DNA from: Byssothecium circinans
Lineage: Eukaryota > Ascomycota > Dothideomycetes > Pleosporales > Massarinaceae
DNA: 55,177 nt
NCBI GenBank assembly: GCA_010015675.1
Contig: ML976999.1
Coordinates: forward strand, 131,858 to 187,034
Direction: 5' to 3'
In this document: piece after piece, positions 20,421-30,960 of the stretch
How the letters are laid out: each line of letters begins with the position of its first letter
Numbering within the stretch: position 1 is the first letter of the stretch
The notes under the pieces: model-generated
What the model was told of the DNA's origin: nothing
The model's input: only the letters and a program-made list of their open reading frames with translations
Database searches by the model: none
Position numbers and translations under genes: made by a program

Positions 20421-21974
20421 TCATAGTTAACTATGTCTCTAGCTAGGTAGTAGGGATAGTACACCACAAGCATAAGAACGCGGCCTTAATAGTAAAGCAG
20501 TAGGGTAGGGCGTAGTTTAATAGTAGACATAAAAGGTGCTTTACGTTACTCTTAGCTATACTGCTATTACCTTTAGTTACCTCTAAATCCCCGTGCTATT
20601 TAATTATAAGCCTACCTCTAATAAGTATAAACTATCTACCGCTAGCTCTACTAAAAGAGCGCTATAATAGGGGCTATCTTTCTCTATGACTATAGTCTAC
20701 ATAAATGCATCCTACAATCCTAAATACTAGACGTTTGCTACTAATACCTTTTATAACACTAAGTAAGGTGTGCCTAGAAGCTGCGCCTCTTAACTAGGGG
20801 CTATATAGGAAATTAGACTAGACACGCTTCGTTAAGGTTTTCTATAATATCTAAGGAATAGCTAGCTCTGTTAAACTTTAAAGTTATAGTTATTCTAGTA
20901 TATATAAATCTCTACTACTTAGTTCTACTATTAAATCTAGCTACCTTATTACTATCTGATCCTAGCTCTTCTTTAAATCTATGCCTTATATACTCTAATT
21001 ATCTCTGTATGACGTTTACGCATGAAGTTGCCCTATTTATATATGAACCCTAAGTCGCTTATAAGGTCATAGTAGCGCTGTATTTAAGAGTTAAATATAA
21101 TTATTCTACTTACTACTAGCACTCTATTAACATAGAGACTACGTTAAATCCTCTCTCTTACTAACTAATAAGTAGAGCATGCTATAATACTATGCCCCTC
21201 TAGCGGCTTAAGCTCCTCTTTAGGTGCACTAGATGTTAGCTTTTATCTTAGTAGGTTAAGTAGTTTAATGCTCTAGAGTCTATACTTATATAAATATACC
21301 CTTATCTAATAAATCCTTAATTCTAGGCCAATCCAATCTAGTCTCATTGTGTATAGACCCCTGGCTAAAGTAATAGGTTTAGTAGTAAGGTTTAGAAATT
21401 ACGCTCTTTACTTAGGCTGTCACTTAGCTTATTATTAGAGATGTAGGCTGATTTTTACTATAGATACATAGCTTAAGTGCGATCTAGCGTGTTAGTTTTA
21501 CCCGTACTATTAAACGTGAAGGAAACAACTAAGACCTAGCTATATTTATTAATAATCTAGATAAATATTTAAGGGTATATATAAAAAGTAAGACATAGGT
21601 AATAGACTATAGTGCCTTCTTACTTTTCTACAAGGCTTTAAGTGCGTAAATAGTAGTTAGAGCAGGTAAAGTTTAGGCGATGAAAAATAGATAGTTAAAA
21701 GAGGTAGCTAAGCTAAAGGTAGCAGCCTTAGCTAAAATAAAGCTTCACGTGACTAGGAAAGTATAGCTAAGTATCGCGTTCCCTAAACAGGCCCCTTCAT
21801 TTATGCTTAGGGGCTGTGCAGGTCTAATTTTAGACCTTCTAATATGTACTTAGGCTTAGATTAAGGGTCTCTTAGAGTGACTCACCCTTAGCTTAGGTTA
21901 AAGCAGCGACTGCTCAAGCTAGCGACTATAACTAAAATAAGTTACATAAGAGAAGTTTGCCTATCTCTATAGGT
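20421..21974. other. RIP-degraded DNA, no gene recognised
   Basis: AT-rich sequence with no readable domain on either strand; short islands near 21780-21920 retain CA and TG. It ends where homology to Gypsy B begins. Confidence 0.5.
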
Positions 21975-21984
21975 AGAATAACAC

Positions 21985-24500
21985 TTCTTAGGTTTCTAAC
22001 CTTAAGAATTTATTACTGTAGGATATTAGTCTATTATTAGCTAGTACTACTTATATTAAACGTTCCTTATCTTAATAGGGTATATTAAATTTCTTAACTA
22101 CTCGTAGAGAGATAATTATCTATATAGCTCTACTATCTATAAGTGCTATAAGCCTGCATCTGTGTACGTGCACCTCTACCTTTAGTTAGTGAATTAGTAG
22201 CTCTAGGTATCATACGTTATATAGAGTTGTTATAGGAATGCTCTTACTAGCGTAACCCTATCCTTAGTAGCATCTTAGTTTTTTAACCTCCTAGGTTTCC
22301 TTAGAAACTAACCTAATCCTTATTTATTAGATAGGTAGATCTGACAGCTATCCTTATAGTAAGCTATCTATGATAAGCGTACATACTCTATTAATAGATT
22401 ATCTTATTATAGGAAACCCTTCCTAAGTTTCTCTAAGAGGTGTGTTTCATACATATTATTAAAGCATTATTTATAGGGTAAGTTATAGTGACTTCCTATT
22501 CTAATAGCTCTAGATAGGCGTCTTATAGTCTAAGTGTATAAGATATTATCTCTAGCTACCCTATCTTCTAGATAGCTTTATAGCTAGTGTTGCGTCTTTA
22601 GCAACGTTTACCATACTTATCATGTAAGTGCTATTTTTCATTTAAAAGCGTCTTTCTTAGTCTCATTAAGAAGTATTAGGAATTCATAGCGTTTGCATAC
22701 GTCCGCTAAGTACTTAGAAGGGAGTAGTAACTTATAGCTAGCTCTATACCTAGCCTATGCTACTTCTTTCTTTAAGAGGAGGTAGAACATGCATCCTAGC
22801 AGCGCATTACACTAGTTCTAGTTAAGCTCCTCATGTCCTTTATCTAAAGGATATCTTATAGGGTAATAGTAGAGACATGCATTATTCTTATATTCTACTA
22901 CTTCCTTGTCTATCTGATTAGCTAGCTAGTATCCTGTAATATACTTACTTAGCTAGTACATCTAGTAATGCGTATTATAGTACTTACTCTAACCTAGGCA
23001 TTCGTGTTAGTATTACTAATACTTAAAGCTATATATATAGTAGTTATCTTCTATATAATCCTTTTCTAGGAGAAGGGTATAAGAGGCTTATCTAGACGTG
23101 TGTTACACGCTCCTCCTCTCCTATAGGTAAGTAATGTAGTGCTCCTTTATATAGTTGTATTAATTAACCTTATCATGTTTATTATTAATCTTAATTTATT
23201 ATACTTTTATCTATAAGCTTTACTCTTTTATTACTACTACTACTACTTTATTAGCGTGTCCCCCGCGCACTAGTGTGTCTTAGGTGCACGTTTCTCCTTT
23301 ATATGCGTTATCTCTGCATATCTAGTATAGATTGTCTTTAAGCTATTAAAGGACCTCGTAGTTATCTATCTAGTTTAAGGGATAAGTTATCTTATGCTTA
23401 ATGTTAGAGCTTATTTAGGCTAAGATAGTTTCTATGTCGTCGTAGTTAGATAGTTCTATTATCTAATCCTACTCTAGAGGTAGGCAAGGAGTAGGCCGCT
23501 ATTATAGCTCCTCTAGTTCAACTTCCTTAGGTCCTATTACCTTAAACTTAACTATCCTTATCTTAATTATCCTAAGCTTACTAGCTTATCCTTAATTCTT
23601 TAGGTAGTCTCTATAGAAGTGCCCTACTTTACTATATTAGAGACATGCTCTCTTCTTAAAGAATTCTTAGCGTTATTCATAGGTTAAGCTATCTAGCTAC
23701 CTTCTCTTACCTTTATTAAACTACTTCTTTTATTAGATTTTATTAGTTATTACTACATTACTATCATGGTTATATTATAGTGTCTTTAGCTTTCTATGTC
23801 TTCTAGAGTTAGGAATAATCATTATGTCCTATTACTTCTTCTACAGTACTTATTTATAGAGTTAGTTATTAATTTAGGTAGCTAGGCTAATTATATCTTG
23901 CAAGTTATCTAGCTTATTATGATAGATTATCCTGTCCTTAACAGTTTCCTTAAGCCTATTATAGAAGGCTACGCGTAATAGCGCATTATTCTAATTAATC
24001 TTTAACTATAGTTATTTAAACTCTATTATATACTTCGCGACTAACTTCTCCTACTAGATCTAAGATATCTTTTGCTCTACCTAGGTCTCTTCGTTAAGTT
24101 TACTAAACACCTTCTAAATCTCTTCCTTAAACGCTGTCTAGCTTTTAAAGATAGCTTTCATATCATCTTTATAATGCTTTATCTTATTTATAAGATAGTC
24201 ATCTATAAAGGGTTGCATCTAAATAGCTACCCTATCCTTTAGGTGTATACTAGCCACAAGGATCTTATCCTAGTCCCTTGTTATAGAGTTGAACTAGCAG
24301 TATAAATCTATGTTAGTAAGGAATAGCTTTAAGCTATCTTATCCTCTATTATACTTCTCTAGCGCTATAGTTTTTCTATGAGGTATAGTGTCCTTAGCCT
24401 AGAGTTAAGTAATCACCTATATTAATCTATTAATCTATTTAGCCTATTACTATATCTAGTTAGCCTAGTTAGCTATTACTAATACTAGACTTAAAGTAGA
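21985..24500 (-). pseudogene. Gypsy B gag and post-gag region
   Basis: Reading down from about 24500, the frame matches element A's Gag. The damaged CCHC knuckle lies near 23610-23650 (A-C-L, stop, then S-K-V-G-H-F). The long Cys/His-containing segment between Gag and reverse transcriptase is present to the break point. Numerous TAG/TAA codons make the copy dead. It is useful mainly as a second witness that the post-gag segment is a real coding region: the same frame and Cys/His spacing are retained in A. Confidence 0.65.
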
Positions 24501-24587
24501 TGTACTAATACTACTACTAGTAGTACGTAAAGTAGTAGGAGCTACTATAATATACGTTTAGGTTCTTAAACCTATAGGTAGTTAAAG

Positions 24588-25048
24588 TATTACTAAGGGG
24601 TATACTTACTAGATCCTAATCTATGTTAGGGGAGATTAGTTAGTATATAATGTATACGTTAGATAGTAGGCTTTAGTAGTTTAAGAGGTAAATATACTAA
24701 AGTAACTAATTCTATAATAAACTATAGAATTACTAAATATTAATCTAGGTAAGAGATAAACTATAGAGAGTTAACTATAAAGAATTAGAATCTAAAAGAT
24801 AAAGGAAATCCTTCTAGTCTTTATACTACCTATTCTACTCCTCTAATAAGTCCTTGATTCCGTCCTAAGCCTTTGCTCCTTTGGTTCCTAGGATCTCTTC
24901 CTGATCCTAGGATCCATGGGATCTTTAGGCCTTAGTAGGATCATGATTACGTGACTGACGCCCTAACCCTACCTAGCGCCCCACCACCTGATACTCTCCC
25001 TAAGCGTATCATTCTTGCGTGGCTACACTCATCCATTGTCTTGTAACA
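24588..25048 (-). repeat. LTR of Gypsy B
   Basis: A 461 bp LTR in minus orientation, similar along its length to the LTRs at 29405-29864 and 36466-36925 of element A. It keeps more CA/TG in its upstream part (24840-25040) than the rest of B. The sequence next to its inner end (TTTAGGTTCTTAAACCTATAGG) is shared by A, B and C and probably overlaps the primer-binding region. Confidence 0.8.
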
Positions 25049-26046
25049 CCAAACCACCGAGACGGCCACTTTTTGCTTAGCGGAAAATCAAAGATTCAAC
25101 CTTTAATAACAATTTAAATACTAGAGCTATGAAGCTGAAATTTTAAATATAGATATATACAATATAGGTAAAAAAGATTATAAAAAGATATTCTAGGATT
25201 TCTAATAGCTTAGTAAGCTATATAGGTATAGAGAATACTAGGCTACTTTTAGTATATAGCATATAAATACCTACTAAACTAGCGAAATAAGCTATAATAA
25301 CTTTAGAGCTAGTTTATATATATATAATACACCTATTAGCACTAAAATTATAGCGTGCAGCCTAGACCTATTAGAGAATTAGCGCAGGAAGGATAGAAAT
25401 TCCTAAAATTAGAAAAATATAATTAAATGTTTTATCTGGCTAGATATTCTTACTTTTTTTCTTTTAATAAACTTTATATATATATATAGTAATAATATAA
25501 ATAGTTAACTAGTAGAAAATAGCTTATATAAGCTATATCTTTTAGTTTTAGAGATATTTACTTACTTTAAACTTATATATAGCTTTATTTAGTATATATT
25601 ATCTTCCTCGTAAGAAGAGAGTAGAGATATCTAATATGTATAACTTTATTTAAAAGGTTTTCTAATTTTTCTTACCCTTTACATTACACTTACTATTATA
25701 GCATTAAGCCTAGGCTGCACGCTATAATAACTTAATAGCTACTAACTAATATGCTAATAAGTAATTCCTTAAAGTTATATAGTATATTACTAACGTTTAG
25801 GTATTAATATATAGTATAAGGTAGGTTTTAGCTATTAATACTTTCTAGGCTAATAATATTTTATTACGTAAGCTATAGCTATAAGAAGTTAATAGCAATT
25901 AGTATATATATATATCTATCTAAGTTTAAAATTTTAAAAGAAAATATTAAGGTTTGGCTTTGTTATTAAGATAATACTCTTTGGTTTTCGCTGCCAAGAA
26001 AAAGTGGCCGTCTCGGTGGTTTAGCCGTCTTAGTGGTGGAATACGT
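25049..26046. mobile_element. Non-autonomous TIR element (MITE G) related to the Fot-like elements
   Basis: The right end reads inward ACGTATTCCACCACTAAG, followed by TA at 26047-26048. The left end keeps only the inner part of the same terminal repeat (CCAAACCACCGAGACGG at 25049), because the Gypsy B LTR replaces the outermost ~20 bp. Inside the termini both sides have GCGGAAAATCAAAG-like and TTTAATAACAA-like blocks. There is no transposase. The same inner sequence restarts at 55113-55177, so this is a repeat family. The outer terminal repeat (ACGTA....CACCACCGA) resembles that of Fot D/E, suggesting shared transposase use. Confidence 0.7.
25347..25728. mobile_element. Small MITE nested in MITE G
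   Basis: Perfect 19 bp inverted repeats (ATTATAGCGTGCAGCCTAG at 25347-25365 and its complement at 25710-25728) bound a ~340 bp AT-rich interior with no ORF. TA or TTA at the outer edges fits a TA-inserting element. The conserved terminal GC block stands out from the AT-rich surroundings. Confidence 0.65.
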
Positions 26047-26048
26047 TA

Positions 26049-27185
26049 GATCTTCTAATAGTTCTTAGTAAGCTTACTTTAGCTATAAAAGGTAGTATTA
26101 TAAAGAAGGCACCTAGACTACTTTATATATATATAGTTAAGGTTAATACTCTTATTATAAGTAGGCTTTACTATATTATTATAACTTTTAACTAGAACCT
26201 TTAGAGCGCTAGGCCCTAGTAGTAGGTATAATAGCTAATAAGCTAGATAATTAACTAGAAGCTCTATATAGTACTATATATATTACTTTACTAAATAGCT
26301 TTCCTTAAGCTCTGAAGTATAGCTTTATAGGAACTATATAATAGTAGATAGTGCGCTACTAGTATATATCTTTTCTAAGGAAGCTATAGTAGATAATTCT
26401 TAAGCCCTTAAGCTATTTATATATTTAAAATATACTACCTTTTTTCTTTATAGTTTTAGATATAATAGAGTCTTAATAAGATTCTTAATCTATGCTTTAA
26501 CTAGGTAGATTTCTTTATTACTCTTGTTTTATACTTTCTTAAGATTAGTGTAAAGGCTCTATATATTATAATACTTCTTAAACTCTTCTAAGTCTTTTAT
26601 ACTTATATTTATAAGAGCACTTACGTTCTAACTTAGAGATATACTATAAAGGCTGTAGAAGAGGTTATTATTACGCCTAGCTATAGGCCTAAAGGCTAGC
26701 TTTATAAGATTCTTATAGACTTATTTTATCTAGTAACTTCCCTAGAAGACCTAAGTAGTATTAAAGAGAATATAATTATATAGCGTATTAGTAAGAATAC
26801 TTATAAGATTTTAAGAGTTAGTAGCAAAATTACTTATCTTATATTATATAAGCTTTCTAGGGTTTACTTACTATTAAGTCTTTTACTAGTACTAACTTAT
26901 ATTATATAGAACTATAGATTCTTATATAACCTACTAATAAGGTATATCTAGTACTGTAGATTATAGAAAGTACTATTTAAAAGGTTAAAAATAAGGTAAT
27001 TAAGTATCTTCTCTTTCTAATCTAGTAGTAGGAAGTCTATTCTTTTAAAAGAAAAATAAGAGAATAGTACTTTAATAGACATAAACCTTACTTTAAAAAT
27101 ATTATCTTTAATTACTTACATAGTAATAATGCTAGCAAGATAGATAAGGCTATATAGGATAAGTATTATAAAGAAAGATATCTTA
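26049..27185. other. RIP-degraded DNA left of Fot D
   Basis: More than 1.1 kb of very AT-rich DNA. A few partly open plus-strand frames (for example around 26700-27000) look coding-like, but I could not assign them. No repeats or terminal motifs were seen. Confidence 0.5.
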
Positions 27186-27259
27186 TAACGTAAAGCACTA
27201 CTAAACTACTTATACTACTAAACTACTTATAATTTCCTTAGTAATACTAACTCTATCTT

Positions 27260-27939
27260 TAATATAAAAATGCCTTAATAAAATAGGTCTATATGCCTCT
27301 AATATAAAGACAGACTATAGCTTACCCTTAATGCATATAATAGAGGCTAATTTAAAAGCTATTAAAGCATTACTATAGCCTTTAATATTAAGGCTCGCGT
27401 CCTTACTAAACGTGCTAAAGGAATACCTTTTTAACTAGAAATAGTACTAAACTATTTAAAACTATCCTTAACTAAATAAGAGACGTTTATCTTATATATC
27501 CTTAACCTTAATTTATAAGGATTTACGCCTATATTAGGTAAAGTATTAGATATAGTAAATAAACTACTATATAAGTAAGGTAGTAAGAAAGTAGGTATTA
27601 ACTAGGTAGAATAGTTTATAAACTATTTAATATAGTTATAAATAGTTTAGAACTATTTAAAGGACTATTAGAGGGTACTATAAGAAGATCCTAAGGTAGT
27701 TAGTACGTAGTTTAAGCTTATATAAGATACTAAAGCAAAGTATAGCATATATAATAATAATATATATAACTTTAATAAGAATAGCTTTTAGATAGGTATT
27801 ATTAGCTCTATAAAAGTAGTTACTAGCTTAGAGAAGCAAACAAGGCCTATAATAGTTTAGCTAGGCAATAAAGAGTAAGTAATAGAAATCTAGAGTATAT
27901 ATTTAAATAGTACATTTACCCTACTATTTATTATATATA
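27260..27939 (+). pseudogene. Fot-like DDE transposase of D, N-terminal half
   Basis: This encodes the DNA-binding (CENP-B-like) part and the start of the DDE catalytic domain. The frame is readable from about 27270 (Y-K-D-R-L at 27315; I-L-N-L-N-L at about 27495). The first catalytic motif, I-Y-N-F-D-E-T-G-F in the family, reads I-Y-N-F-N-K-N-S-F at about 27762-27788. Asp to Asn and Glu to Lys are both G-to-A changes. The half ends at the Gypsy C insertion. Its partner half is at 43094-44060. Confidence 0.85.
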
Positions 27940-28431
27940 TGTTACTAAGGGGAATACTTGCCAAATCCTAATCCGTGTTAAGGGAGGTTAGTAGGTGTAA
28001 GATATATACATTAGGTAGTAGGCTTTAGTAGTTTAAGAGTTAAATGTGCAAAATAACTAATTCTATAATAAACTATAGAATAACTAACAAGTCTTAATCT
28101 AGGTAAGAGATAAACTGTAATAAGTTAACTACAAAGAATTAGAATAAAAAAGATAAAGAAGAACTATCTAGTCTTTATACCGCCTACTTTATTCCTTTAA
28201 TCTATCTTTGCTCTATCTGCTATGTCTACTACGTCCGTAGCAAGCGTAGCAGACTGAGCACTAGGTGCTACGCTTGCTACGTCTTCTTAGCACGTAGTAT
28301 ACTAAGTATATTACCTAACCTACTAACTTAATCCTACCTTGCGCGCCTTTATATTGCTATCCCTTAGGCTTAATACCTTCTACGCTAGATCGTCTAGTCT
28401 TAGATACCCAATATCCTACTTATTTATAATA
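27940..28431 (-). repeat. 3' LTR of Gypsy C, with a hairpin
   Basis: A 492 bp LTR starting TGTTAC on the plus strand and ending TTATAATA (RIP form of a TG...CA LTR). A perfect 15 bp inverted repeat (28237-28251 and 28266-28280, GTAGCAAGCGTAGCA with a 14 nt loop) sits in the middle. The matching site in the other LTR (near 42890-42930) is decayed. Confidence 0.85.
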
Positions 28432-28582
28432 TTATCACCCTTTTTAGGATTATTGTTCTAATAACCTCTAAAGACTAGTTACTGCGCCGCATTAAGTCGT
28501 AGTTAGCATATAAAGCGTGCGTACCTCCTAGTAACTATAAGGTTGTATCCTTCTTAAGTATTTCATAACCCTCTACCTAACT

Positions 28583-29060
28583 ATGCCTAAGGTCTTGTTA
28601 ACTAATTGCAAGTAATTTTATATTGCCTAGATCCATGCTATAAACCACGCCGTCGCTAAATTATGTTGTTATTGCTATAAGAAAAGTTTACGTTATCTTT
28701 TATTACTAGAAGGTAACTATGCAGAGTATATTTCTACTAAGGCGAAATATTCTCTCTTTCCTTTAAAGGAAGAGTTTGCTGCCCTTGCTTAGAAGCGTTA
28801 GCAGCTTCATCGTAAGCTTTAGGAAGTTAAGCAATATAAGGTTAAGCTTAATCATTAAAAACTAGATCTAGAAGATTAGTTAGACTTAACCACTAATGAA
28901 GAATAGAAGCTATTTATAGATAAGAAGGCATCTATTGCTAAGCTAGAAGCTCTTAAAAAGAAGATAAGTATTTAGAAAAGCTCTTCTAAGGAATCTAGTA
29001 TAGTTACTACTAAGGTTCTCTTACTACTACAATCTAGAACACTAACTAACCTAGGCTAGT
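28583..29060 (+). pseudogene. Antisense Cys-rich coiled-coil ORF carried by Gypsy C
   Basis: This ORF runs opposite to C's own pol genes, between its chromodomain region and 3' LTR. It opens with ATG 28583 (M-P-K-V-L-L). A cysteine segment follows (C-C-Y-C-Y-K-K-S-L-R-Y at about 28661-28693, then K-Y-S-L-F-P near 28750), and then a long Glu/Gln/Leu/Lys coiled coil (28760-29000). Stops are TAG/TAA only. The ORF at 36314-35900 in Gypsy A is homologous in start, Cys segment, spacing and coiled coil. The Cys pattern (C-x2-C, L-R-C-type, A-x-C-type, C-S-L-F) suggests a zinc-coordinating N-terminus. Beyond 29060 a similar frame overlaps pol in antisense, where similarity may only mirror pol. Function unknown. 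Confidence 0.7.
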
Positions 29061-29399
29061 TATAGGCTAACCTTCCTTTAATCTTAGATTCCTTTTTTAA
29101 TTCTTCCTTATCTTTTAACTTTTTTGTTTTTTTAGCGAGCTTAGAACTACTGCCTTTAGATACTGTTAGTGATATTCCTTTACTAAATCCTTATAGCCCG
29201 TAAGATTCTATATTAGTTCCTAGGTATTCTAGCTATTTAGCTAGTCTTTCTACTTAACTAAGTATTTCTACTAACATTTAAATTTCCGCAGGTCTACTAT
29301 CCCTTTAACCTCATAGTCCTTATCTTTAAGCTTAACTCGCGTCTTAACTTTAGCGTCCTATAGTGCTAGTTTAAAGAGAGATTTATAAAAGATAGGGTA
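29061..29399 (-). pseudogene. Gypsy C pol 3' end (chromodomain region), left of the A insertion
   Basis: On the minus strand this piece matches element A at about 35510-35800: the end of integrase (P-I-F-Y-K-S-L) and the chromodomain. A chromodomain at the integrase C-terminus directs integration to particular chromatin. The coding sequence is separated from the rest of C's pol (starting at 36931) by the whole of Gypsy A. Confidence 0.7.
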
Positions 29400-29404
29400 T
29401 ATAC

Positions 29405-29864
29405 TATTACAAGATAATGTATGAGCGTAGCCATGGAAGAACGATACGCTCAGGGAGAGTATCAAGTGGTAGGGCGCAGGATAGGGTTAAAGCGCTGGTC
29501 ACGTGATCATGATCCTGCCAAGACTAGGAGATCCCATGGATCCTAGGATTAGGACGAAGTCCTAGGATTAGAGGGAGCAGAGGCTCTAGACGGGATTAAG
29601 GACTTAGCGAAGGAATAGAGTGAGTGGTATAAAGACTAGATAAGTTTCCTTTATCTTTCTAATTCTAGTTCTTTGTAGTCAACTCTCTATAGTTTATCTC
29701 TTACCTAGATTAATACTTAGTTATTCTATAGTTCATTATAGAATTAGTTTGCTTTATACGTTTACCTCTTAAATTACTAAAGAATACTACCTAACGTATA
29801 CACTATACACTAACCTTCCTCCCCTTACCTAGATTAGGCTAGGCTAGTATACCCCTTAATAATA
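29405..29864 (+). repeat. 5' LTR of Gypsy A
   Basis: A 460 bp LTR starting TATTAC (RIP form of TGTTAC). It matches the 3' LTR with scattered C/T and G/A differences. The inner edge is followed by ACTACCCACAGGTTTAAGAA, the likely primer-binding neighbourhood. Confidence 0.9.
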
Positions 29865-29999
29865 CTTTAACTACCCACAGGTTTAAGAACCTAAACGTAC
29901 GTAATAGCAGCCCCTGCTACCCTACGAGCTGCTAGCAGTAGTGTTAGTACACCTGCTTTAAGCCTAGCATTAGTGATAGCTAACCAGGCTAACTAGTTA

Positions 30000-30960
30000 T
30001 AGCAATAGGCTGAATAGATTAATGGGTTAATGTAGGTGATTACTTAACTCTAGGCTAAGGACACTATACCCCATGGAAAGATTACGGCGCTAGAAAAGTA
30101 TAATAGAGGATAAGATGGCTTAAAGCTATTCCTTACTAACATAGATTTATACTGTTAGTTTAATGCCTTAATAGAGGACTCAGATAAAATCCTCATGGCT
30201 AGTATGCACCTAAAGGATAAGGCAGCCACGTAGATGCAACCCTTTATAGACGACTATCTTATAAATAAGATAAGGTATTGCAAAGACGACATAAAGACTA
30301 TCTTTAAGAGCTAGACAGCGTTTAAAGATGAGATTTAGAAGGTGTTTAGAGAACTTAATAAAGAGACCTAAGTAGAGCAGAAGATCTCTTAGATCTAGCA
30401 AGATAGGTTAGTTACTAGATACGTAATAAAGTTTAAATAACTGCAATTAAAGATTAATTAGGATGATGCGCCGTTACACACAGCCTTCTACAATGGGTTG
30501 AAGGAAATAGTTAAGGATAGTATAATCTATCATGATAAGCTAGAAGACTTGTAGGACATGATTAACCTAGCTACCTAGATTAATAACAGGCTCTACGAAT
30601 AAGTAATGCAGAAGAAACAAAGGGATATAATAGTTATTCCTAACTCTAGAAGACATAGGAAGCTAAAAACACTATAATATAACTAAGATGGTGATGTGGT
30701 AATAATAGACAAAGTCTAGTAAAAGAAGTAGTTTAACAAAGGTAAGGGAAGACAGCTAGATAGCCTAACCCACGAATAACGCTAGGAACGCTTTAAGAAG
30801 AAAGCATGTCTCTAATGCGGTGAAGTAGGACACTTCCGCAGAGACTACCTAAAGAACCAAGGATAAGCAAGCAAGCTTAGAGTGGTCAAGATTAGGATAA
30901 TCAAGTTCAAGGTAATAGGACCTAAGGAGGACAACTTAGAGGTGCTACGTTAGCAGCTTA
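30000..30960 (+). pseudogene. Gypsy A Gag
   Basis: Gag forms the virus-like particle and binds RNA. The frame is readable from about 30080 (A-L-E-K-Y; D-G-L-K-L-F-L-T-N-I at 30115), through the retrotransposon-gag core (30190-30560), to one CCHC knuckle at about 30800-30850, read as A-C-L, stop, C-G-E-V-G-H-F-R-R-D-Y. The last Cys has become Tyr. Many TAG/TAA interruptions. The start codon is not clear. Confidence 0.8.

Larger units (their letters stand above)
21975..25048 (-). mobile_element. Ty3/Gypsy element B, 3'-truncated copy
   Basis: On the minus strand this copy has its 5' LTR at 24588-25048 (461 bp, TG...CA type on the minus strand), then gag and the segment between gag and reverse transcriptase. 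It breaks off at about 21975, in sequence corresponding to about 32455 of element A. The reverse transcriptase, RNase H, integrase and 3' LTR are missing. The 5' LTR resembles element A's LTR (Gypsy A and B share TGTTACAAGA at the LTR start). The LTR start is fused to the terminal repeat of the MITE at 25049, which it appears to have entered. Heavily RIP-mutated. Confidence 0.8.

Noticed and set aside
6737..21974. A Starship-type captain (DUF3435 tyrosine recombinase) for the fossil gene block
   Set aside because: I looked for its catalytic Arg/His/Tyr context and saw nothing convincing; it may be too mutated or outside the window.
29061..29399. Continuation of the antisense ORF of Gypsy C over the chromodomain (and the same in A at 35600-35880)
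   Set aside because: Similarity between A and C on the antisense strand here can be produced by conservation of pol on the sense strand, so it is not evidence for the antisense protein.
30210..30401. 63-codon open frame on the minus strand
   Set aside because: It is antisense to the Gag core of Gypsy A and mirrors its codons.
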